From Acidobacteriota bacterium (GTDB lineage: Bacteria > Acidobacteriota > Terriglobia > Terriglobales > Acidobacteriaceae): a stretch of DNA of 64,000 bases. Location: contig JARLGJ010000038.1 in assembly GCA_031296105.1 (NCBI GenBank), positions 1 through 64,000 of the forward strand. Direction: 5' to 3'. A program made the translations under genes and the position numbers. The notes under the pieces were generated by a model. It was not told where the DNA came from, searched no databases, and was given only the letters and a program-made list of their open reading frames with translations. Position 1 is the stretch's first letter. Each line of letters begins with the position of its first letter. Positions 58,295 through 64,000 of this stretch are shown in pieces.

Positions 58295-59632
58295 ATGCAG
58301 AAAATTCTGGTGGACAACCTGGGTTCCTGGAACATTGGCGACCTTGCCATGCTTGAGGCAAGCGTGGAGGAATTCCTGAGCCTGGCTCCCACGGTGGAAC
58401 TGCACCTGGTGGACCGCGTTCCGCTTCCCACGAAGATATGGGAACTGCCGCGTGTCCGGCGTACACCCAATGTCGAGGTCAAGACGCGCGATCTGAACCG
58501 CCTGGCCATCCTGGACAACAGTCCCCTGCTGTGGCGGCTCGCCGCCTATTATCGGAATCATTTGCTGGCGTCGTTGTTCGAACGGCTTGGACGTCAGATC
58601 GCTCCCGGGAAACTGATGGTGGACACGGCCGCGGGGCGGGTCTCTCTGGAACGGTATTGCGAAGACTACGACGCCTTCTATATCTTCGGCGGCGGCAACA
58701 TCAACGACGTCTTCCCCGCGGAGCTTCTCCGCAAGTGTGCGCTGATGCTCTGCTTTGCCGCGCAAGGCAAGCCGGTCATCCTTACGGGTCAACAAATTGG
58801 TCCCTTCCAATCCCAGGCCGGCCGCGAGGTGGCGGCGCGCGCGCTGCGTGAAACGGCTTTCGCCGGCGTGCGTGAGCCGCTCGATTCGGCGCGCTATTGC
58901 CGCGAGGCAGGACTTTCCGAAGAGCGTTACGCGGTGATGGGCGACGATTCGTTTGGCCTGCCGCAGGCGAGTGAAGAAGATGTTTCCCGCTTGCTAGCCC
59001 GCTATGGCGTGGAGGAGAACAAGTTCATCGCCCTCAACGTGCGAGTCACCAGCTACCTGCCGGAGACGCAGCGTCACCTCCAGCAGATAGCCGCCTTCGT
59101 CTCGGCGCTGCTCGATGAGTTTCAGCTTCCCGCGCTGGTCGTTCCCGTGGTCATGGACGGCCCGGAGAGCGACATTCTTGGCGGGCGCAAACTGGCTTCG
59201 CTCATTGGCGCCGGCAGAGTTCGTGTGATGGACGCGGAAGGCGTTACGCCGGTGAGCGCTCGTGGCGTGTTAGGGCGCGCCTTTGCCGCGCTAGGTACTT
59301 CGTATCACTTCTGCACGTTCTCCTGCGCGGAGGGCGTGCCCGCGGTCTGCCTGTATGATGGCAGCTACTACAGTCAGAAAGCCCTGGGTTTGGCGGCTTT
59401 TTGGCGAGTTGAGCGCCTGTTGCTGCCGATGGGTGAGTTGAACGATCCGGAGGCAGTCCGCCGCGTCAGCGGTGTGTTCCGCGATGCAGCGTTGCGCGAA
59501 AAACTCAAGCGGCGGGCACTGGAGTCCTTGCAGGATTGGCACGCGGCCTTTCGCCAGGCATTGCAGGCAGCACGGCTTCCGCTTGCTGCCGTGCAGGTGC
59601 GGGTAATTGCAGGCGAACATGACAGGGACTAA
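58295..59632 (+). CDS. Polysaccharide pyruvyl transferase family protein
   Basis: 445 residues; the ATG at 58295 has GAGGGG four to nine bases upstream (TTG 58283 also open). DNLGSWNIGDLAMLEA at the N-terminus and FYIFGGGNINDVFPAELLRK, GQQIGPFQSQAGREVA, GVREPLDSARYCREAG and GTSYHFCTFSCAEGVP are the family's order of motifs. Transfers pyruvyl groups as ketals or related moieties to polysaccharides; could be a relative with another donor. It overlaps the next gene by 14 bp. Confidence 0.87.
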   Translation: MQKILVDNLGSWNIGDLAMLEASVEEFLSLAPTVELHLVDRVPLPTKIWELPRVRRTPNVEVKTRDLNRLAILDNSPLLWRLAAYYRNHLLASLFERLGRQIAPGKLMVDTAAGRVSLERYCEDYDAFYIFGGGNINDVFPAELLRKCALMLCFAAQGKPVILTGQQIGPFQSQAGREVAARALRETAFAGVREPLDSARYCREAGLSEERYAVMGDDSFGLPQASEEDVSRLLARYGVEENKFIALNVRVTSYLPETQRHLQQIAAFVSALLDEFQLPALVVPVVMDGPESDILGGRKLASLIGAGRVRVMDAEGVTPVSARGVLGRAFAALGTSYHFCTFSCAEGVPAVCLYDGSYYSQKALGLAAFWRVERLLLPMGELNDPEAVRRVSGVFRDAALREKLKRRALESLQDWHAAFRQALQAARLPLAAVQVRVIAGEHDRD

Positions 59633-60761
59633 CTCTTCGGAGATTCTTTTCTTCATCGCGATTTCACCGACCAAGCTCGGCGGCATTGAGCTGTTTGCGC
59701 ACGAGCTAGCTCTAGCTCTGGGCCGGGCGGGACGGCGGATTACCTTCTGCTTTTCCACGCCTGCCAGTGAGGAAGTGGCGCGGCTATTTGATATGCCCAA
59801 CGCCCGTCTGACGCACCTCAAGGAGCAAAGCCGGTTCTCTCGCGGCGCGGTGCGTGAGCTGCGCGATCTTCTGCGTCGTGAGCGCCCGGCGGCGGTGGTG
59901 TACTCCTTTGGCAGCATCGTGCGCCCTCTGCCGTGGCTGTGCCGCGCGGCCGGAGTGAAGCACGTTGTGTACAACGACCATGCCTCGCGCGTGCCCGGTG
60001 ACGCCACGGACGCGCCGCCAAAGCGCTGGTTGAAGCGCCTGCTGACCGCGCCGGTGGAAGAGGTGATTGCCGTCAGTGAGTTTGTGGCCGCGTGCAGCCG
60101 GCGGGAGAAACTCCACGGCGCGCGCGTCCTCACCATTCCCAACGGAATCGATTTGAGCCGCCGTGCGCAATCCGCCACGCGCGAAGAGTTTCTGACGCGC
60201 TTTGGCATTCCGTCCGGGCGCAAGATCGTAACTCAACTGAGCTGGCTGGTGAAGGAAAAGGGCGTTGATCTGTTTCTAACGGCGGCGGCTGAGGTTCTGC
60301 GACAGGATGCGAACGTCCATTTCGTCGTAGGCGGAGAAGGCGCCGGGCGGCAGGAGCTGGAGCATTTGGCCGGGGAGCTAGGGCTTGGCGGCCACGTGAC
60401 GTTTACCGGAAAGTTGGCCGATCCCATCACCTCGGGGTTGTATGCCGCGTCGGATGTTTTCTGTCTAGCGTCGCGCTGGCAGGAGGCCTGCGGGCTGGTT
60501 CTGCTGGAGGCCATGTCGTTCGGCGTGCCCGTGGTGGCTACGCGGACCGGAGGCATCCCGGAGTTCGTCCGCGATGGCGTGGATGGATTGTTGGTGGAAG
60601 GCGATGCCGCTGACTATGCCTCGGCAATGCTTGCGCTGGTGAAGGACGATGACCGGCGGCGAACGATGGGCGGCAGCGCCCGGCGGCGAGTGGAAGAGGA
60701 GTTCGATGTGCGCCGGATGGCCGCGCGTTACGCCGAAGATTTAATTACCATGGATCATTAG
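59619..60761 (+). CDS. Glycosyltransferase family 4 protein
   Basis: 380 residues from ATG 59619 (the TTG at 59607 is in frame). KLGGIELFAHELALALGRAGRRI and the donor-site segment EACGLVLLEAMSFGVPVVATRTGGIPE show GT4. A middle part reads NDHASRVPGDATD, the C-terminal half TQLSWLVKEKGVDLFLTAAAE. It is the last gene of the cluster, with translational overlap from the pyruvyl transferase. Confidence 0.88.
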   Translation: MTGTNSSEILFFIAISPTKLGGIELFAHELALALGRAGRRITFCFSTPASEEVARLFDMPNARLTHLKEQSRFSRGAVRELRDLLRRERPAAVVYSFGSIVRPLPWLCRAAGVKHVVYNDHASRVPGDATDAPPKRWLKRLLTAPVEEVIAVSEFVAACSRREKLHGARVLTIPNGIDLSRRAQSATREEFLTRFGIPSGRKIVTQLSWLVKEKGVDLFLTAAAEVLRQDANVHFVVGGEGAGRQELEHLAGELGLGGHVTFTGKLADPITSGLYAASDVFCLASRWQEACGLVLLEAMSFGVPVVATRTGGIPEFVRDGVDGLLVEGDAADYASAMLALVKDDDRRRTMGGSARRRVEEEFDVRRMAARYAEDLITMDH

Positions 60762-60781
60762 AACTTCACGCTGGCGGCAAT

Positions 60782-60816
60782 AAAAAAGAGGTGCGGCCTT
60801 CCCTTAGCCGCACCTC
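60782..60816. terminator. Bidirectional terminator
   Basis: GAGGTGCGGC and GCCGCACCTC close a nine-base loop, with six A before. The minus strand thus has a T-run after the OmpA-like gene. Confidence 0.9.
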
Positions 60817-60836
60817 GTCCCCATTGCAGGTGAGCG

Positions 60837-61676
60837 TTACTGTGCGATGGAGCCCTGTCCCTGGGCCAATTCGTTCACGCCATTGCGCAGCAGAGTGATC
60901 TCTACGCGGCTCGTGTGCGCAGGCCGCGCATCCGCGCTGCTGTTCTCCACGCTGGCGTTACCCAGGCCCAATTCGTAAATGCGATACACCGGAATCTGGT
61001 GGTTGATAACCAGGTAGCGCACCACGGCGTCAGCCAGGCGCTGCGATTGCTGGATCGACGCCGTGCCGTGACCCGGGGCAAAGCCCTGTATCTCAACCAC
61101 GTAACCTTTCTGATCCTTCATCGCCTCGGCCAGTTTATCCAGCGCGTCCTTGGCGTTGGTGCTTAGCGTGATGGCGCCGGGACGGAATCGGATTTCAATC
61201 TGGCTCTCGCTCTTGTACTGATCCAGGTTGTCCACTACCTGTGAGACGTTTTGCAAGCGCGTGTCGGCCTGCTGTGCCAGCTGGTTGGCGGCCTGGGCGC
61301 GGTTCTGCGCGTCCAACGCGTGCTGGTCGGCCAGGGAGGCGTGCTCATCCGCCCGGCGGATGCCGGCCGTGGCGCGCGCGTCCACGTCCTTCAACATGCG
61401 GGAGTTGTTGGCCGTCAGCTCATCCAGTTCGTTGGCGCGGTCGCGCAGCGGCGTCAACTGGCGCTGCACATACTTTTTGCGGGCAAAAGGATTCATGCGT
61501 CCCCAGAAGCCCTCACGATTTGCCGGCTTCAGCGGCTCCAAATCGCGATCATTGCTGGCCTGCGCCGTGGCTTCAGCGGCAGGCGGTTGCGAATCGGGCG
61601 TCGCCGACTGCTGGGCGGTCATGGGTAAGGCCATCGTGGCCATCAACGGCAGGGCAAGCAAAAAACGAGTCTTCAT
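60837..61676 (-). CDS. OmpA-family peptidoglycan-associated protein
   Basis: 279 residues, GGAGG about five bases upstream. Signal peptide of about 21, a coiled-coil/helical region (about 70-145, LRDRANELDELTANNSRMLKDV..., ADQHALDAQNRAQAANQLAQQADT) and a C-terminal OmpA domain (about 155-270) with IEIRFRPGAITLS, VEIQGFAPGHGTA and SQRLADAVVRYLV. It ties the outer membrane to peptidoglycan. Similar proteins occur singly in many phyla. Confidence 0.88.
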   Translation of the reverse strand: MKTRFLLALPLMATMALPMTAQQSATPDSQPPAAEATAQASNDRDLEPLKPANREGFWGRMNPFARKKYVQRQLTPLRDRANELDELTANNSRMLKDVDARATAGIRRADEHASLADQHALDAQNRAQAANQLAQQADTRLQNVSQVVDNLDQYKSESQIEIRFRPGAITLSTNAKDALDKLAEAMKDQKGYVVEIQGFAPGHGTASIQQSQRLADAVVRYLVINHQIPVYRIYELGLGNASVENSSADARPAHTSRVEITLLRNGVNELAQGQGSIAQ

Positions 61677-61838
61677 GGCATCCTCCGGAAACGGTAAAAC
61701 TTTTGCCTAACCCTTTTACTGGGCGGGCACACCATTCCTATTACAGTTCGAATGCCAAACTCGATATGCAGTCTAAGCTGTTTGTTTTCAATGAATATTG
61801 CGGACAGTCACCCGCGGTGCGGGCGGTAGCATTGGCTT

Positions 61839-61863
61839 GCGGAAGGTAAGAATTACCTTCCGC
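61839..61863. other. Perfect 11-bp hairpin
   Basis: GCGGAAGGTAA and TTACCTTCCGC surround GAA between the dgt end and the OmpA-like gene's upstream region. There is no T-run; it may end dgt transcription weakly. Confidence 0.6.
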
Positions 61864-61877
61864 CGCAGTGCGGGGAA

Positions 61878-63005
61878 CTATCGCGGAGCAATCTTTCCCG
61901 CCAGCCGCCGGTACTGGTCGAGGATGTAGTTGTCGGTCATTCCGGCCATGTAGTCGCACACCACCCGCGCCGGACTCTCCGAGAGCATTTGCCGCTGGTA
62001 GCTGGCGGGCAGCGACCCCGGCGTGCTCATCCAGTAGCGGAAGAGTTCGCCGACAATCTTTTCGCCGTCTGCCTTCTGCGGGCGCAGAGATTCGCTGTGG
62101 TAAAGGTTCTCGTAGAGGAACGCCTTGGCCTCGCCGCGTTCGGCGTCCGTGGCGGGACTGAACGCCGCCAGCCGTTCGGGGTAGCGGCGAATGTCTTCGA
62201 CCGTTGCAATGCCTGCCTGCTCCAGGCGGAAGCGCGTATTCACAATCAGGTCGGTCACCAGGTGATTCAACATGCGCTTCAGCGCTTCGTTGAACTTCAG
62301 CTTCTCTCGCGCCGCAACATATTGCTGATCCACCTCGCGGTAGAAGCGGTCGAAGATGCCGACGTTCTGGCGGATCTGCTCCAGACGCAACAGCTTCGCC
62401 TCGTACCCATCATCGAGGTCGGCGGTGTTGTAGGCGATCTCGTCGGTGTGGTCGATGAGCTGCGCTTCCAAAGGCGGCTTCAGGTCAAGCATGTATTCGG
62501 CCAGTTCGGGATGCTCGTCCAGCAGGTAGTCGTGCGAGTGCTTGATGATCCCTTCGCGCACCTCGAAGGTCAGGTTGAGCCCGGGGTGCGAGGCGTAGCG
62601 CTCCTCGAACTGCTCCACAATGCGCAGCCCGTGCAGATTGTGGTCAAAGCGCTCGCCGAACTTCCGCATGGCTTCGTCCAGCGCGTGCTCGCCGGAGTGC
62701 CCGAAGGGCGGATGCCCAATGTCGTGCACCAGCGCCAGGGTCTCCACCAGGCTTTCGTTCAGCTGCAAAACGGCGGCAATGGTACGCGAGATCTGCGCCA
62801 CCTCGATGGTGTGCGTCAGACGGGTGCGGAAGTGGTCGCTGAGGCGTCGGGTAAAGACCTGCGTCTTGTTTTCCAGACGGCGGAAGGCGCGCGCGTGAAT
62901 GATGCGGTCGCGGTCGCGCTGAAAATCGTCGCGGTAAGGATGTGGCGCCTCGGGAAAGCGGCGCCCGCGGGTGTCCTCCACTCGCACTGCATAGGGAGCG
63001 AGCAT
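61878..63005 (-). CDS. dgt: Deoxyguanosinetriphosphate triphosphohydrolase-like HD protein
   Basis: 375 residues from the ATG at 63005; a longer reading is unlikely. HD-domain motifs: HTIEVAQISR, LVHDIGHPPFGHSGE and a later Asp in HTDEIAYNTADLDDG. Members hydrolyse dNTPs to deoxynucleosides and PPPi. It complements dNK, add and the deoxyribonucleotidase as the salvage/turnover side of deoxynucleotide metabolism. Confidence 0.9.
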   Translation of the reverse strand: MLAPYAVRVEDTRGRRFPEAPHPYRDDFQRDRDRIIHARAFRRLENKTQVFTRRLSDHFRTRLTHTIEVAQISRTIAAVLQLNESLVETLALVHDIGHPPFGHSGEHALDEAMRKFGERFDHNLHGLRIVEQFEERYASHPGLNLTFEVREGIIKHSHDYLLDEHPELAEYMLDLKPPLEAQLIDHTDEIAYNTADLDDGYEAKLLRLEQIRQNVGIFDRFYREVDQQYVAAREKLKFNEALKRMLNHLVTDLIVNTRFRLEQAGIATVEDIRRYPERLAAFSPATDAERGEAKAFLYENLYHSESLRPQKADGEKIVGELFRYWMSTPGSLPASYQRQMLSESPARVVCDYMAGMTDNYILDQYRRLAGKIAPR

Positions 63006-63046
63006 GGGCAAAGTGTAGCACCATGGCACACGCGCCGCGCACTTTG

Positions 63047-63084
63047 CCGCACAAAAGCAAAAGCCGCCGGATTGTCCGGCGGCC
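63047..63084 (-). terminator. Terminator of the TPR gene
   Basis: On the minus strand GCCGCCGGA, CAA and TCCGGCGGC are followed by TTTTGCTTTTG, before dgt. Confidence 0.92.
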
Positions 63085-63106
63085 ATGCGATTGTTTTGCG
63101 CGATAC

Positions 63107-64000
63107 TTATTTGGCCGAACCTTCCTTGGCCAGCTTCACCCGCGCGCCGTCCAGCTTCTTTTGCACCTTGGCCACATCGTCGGGCTCCATTTCCGCGGGG
63201 ATGGTTTTCTTCCACTCTTCCAGGGAGCGCTCCCACTGCGCCGCGGCCTGCTTCAGCCGGTTCGTCTTCTGATACACATCGCCCAGGTGCTCGTGCAGCG
63301 TGGGATCGTTGTCGATGCGCTCTACGGCCTTGCGCAGCTCGGTCTCGGCCTGGTCGTACTTGCCCATCTTGAAGTACACCCAGCCCAGCGAGTCGAGATA
63401 TGCGCCGTTCTGCGGCTCCAGGGCCACGGCGCGCTTAATCAACTCCAGCGCCTCGTTCAAACGAGTGCCGCGGTCGGCCAGCATGTAGCCCAGGTAGTTC
63501 AGCGCACCGGCGTTCTTCGCGTCGGAGGCCAGCACCTTGCGGAAGACGTTCTCCGCCAGCTCATATTTCTTCTCGCGCTCGTACACCGAGCCGGCGATGA
63601 AGTTCACAAAGTCTTTCTCTTCCTGCTTTGTGCTCAACTCCAGAGCCTTGTCCAGCGCCTGTTCGGCCTCGGGATAGCGCTTCACGCGGCTGTACATCTG
63701 CCCCAGCGCAATCCACACCTCGCGGTCATTGCCGGCCTGCCCGTTCAGTAAAGACTTGACCTTTGCCAGAGCCGCGTCAGGCTCGCCGTTGTCGGCCAAC
63801 TGGCTGGCCAGCACCATCTGCAGGCCGTGGTCGTTGGGAACCTTCTCCACCGCTTCCTTGGCCACGGCCGTTGCGGCGGGCCAGTCCTTGGCGTCGCGGT
63901 AGGTTTCAATCAACTGTTGATAGCCGCGCACGGTGGCATCGTCGCCCAATTCCACCAGCTTGCGGAAGGCATCGACCGCCGGCTGCGTCTTGTTCTGCTC
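63107..64000 (-). CDS. TPR repeat protein (C-terminal part; 5' end outside the window)
   Basis: At least 297 codons; the frame stays open to the window edge (codons for EQNKTQPAVDAFRKL before the first visible GTG), so the start lies beyond. It contains repeats of tetratricopeptide type, e.g. ALAKVKSLLNGQAGN, RYPEAEQALDKALELS, YELAENVFRKVLASD, RLNEALELIKRAVALEP and KYDQAETELRKAVERI. The C-terminus is charged (EDVAKVQKKL...). Probably an exported or cytoplasmic scaffold; nothing more can be said. Confidence 0.85.
   Translation of the reverse strand, partial: EQNKTQPAVDAFRKLVELGDDATVRGYQQLIETYRDAKDWPAATAVAKEAVEKVPNDHGLQMVLASQLADNGEPDAALAKVKSLLNGQAGNDREVWIALGQMYSRVKRYPEAEQALDKALELSTKQEEKDFVNFIAGSVYEREKKYELAENVFRKVLASDAKNAGALNYLGYMLADRGTRLNEALELIKRAVALEPQNGAYLDSLGWVYFKMGKYDQAETELRKAVERIDNDPTLHEHLGDVYQKTNRLKQAAAQWERSLEEWKKTIPAEMEPDDVAKVQKKLDGARVKLAKEGSAK

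Noticed and set aside
61989-63272. A 427-codon plus-strand frame opposite dgt
   Set aside because: Antisense shadow of a conserved HD-domain gene.

Overview
The window looks like chromosomal DNA of an acidobacterium, probably class Terriglobia. This is inferred from the estimated GC content of about 60%, a very large Oar-type TonB-dependent receptor with an N-terminal carboxypeptidase-like domain, the gene neighbourhoods (ispE-tRNA-prs-rplY-pth, hslVU, tonB-exbB-exbD-exbD) and protein features I associate with that phylum. It was judged by eye, without database searches. Genes are densely packed on both strands, often with ATGA-type overlaps and GTG/TTG starts. I see no prophage, CRISPR array or defence island.

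Layout. 1-3.3 kb: edge of an IS630-like transposase and an Oar-type receptor. 3.4-5.6 kb: deoxynucleoside kinase, polysaccharide deacetylase, OsmC-like protein and an 87-bp inverted-repeat element. 5.7-17.6 kb: purD-purE, a Nramp transporter, a zinc-ribbon membrane protein, pyrR-pyrB-pyrC, a deoxyribonucleotidase-like HAD protein, recQ, a histidine phosphatase, an adenosine deaminase and an Asp/Glu-racemase-like protein. 17.7-22.4 kb: YIP1-like membrane protein, flavodoxin-fold protein, small enzymes, and tgt. 22.6-30.8 kb: yajC-secD-secF, then tonB-exbB-exbD-exbD, a TPR lipoprotein and a beta-barrel protein. 30.9-33 kb: biotin carboxylase and a biotin carrier protein. 33-36 kb: periplasmic SurA-like and DsbA-like lipoproteins and larE. 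36.1-37.5 kb: a small region of orphan genes bordered by a degenerate copy of the hslU 3' end. 37.5-46 kb: hslVU, an M23 peptidase, a CBS protein, thiL, a DUF3224-like protein, an aminotransferase and two tandem thioredoxin-fold proteins. 46.2-51.4 kb: ispE, tRNA-Gln, prs, rplY, pth, rpsF, rpsR, rplI. 51.5-54.3 kb: ECF sigma factor, a zinc-finger anti-sigma-like membrane protein with HEAT-like repeats, and a DUF4097-like repeat protein. 54.3-56.8 kb: CDF metal efflux with two small exported proteins, and ogt. 57.1-60.8 kb: a polysaccharide cluster (glycosyltransferase, pyruvyltransferase, glycosyltransferase). 60.8-64 kb: an OmpA-family protein, a dGTPase-like protein and a truncated TPR protein.

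How the genes work together. Nucleotide metabolism dominates: PRPP synthesis (prs), purine and pyrimidine synthesis (purD, purE, pyrB, pyrC, pyrR), and salvage or turnover (add, dNK, dgt, deoxyribonucleotidase). The second theme is the cell envelope: Sec accessory proteins, energised outer-membrane import, periplasmic folding, OmpA, the peptidoglycan peptidase and surface polysaccharide. The least explained items are the sigma/HEAT/DUF4097 unit, a repeated 50-nt motif in the 45.7-46.2 kb gap, several dispersed inverted repeats, and the hslU-tail duplication.
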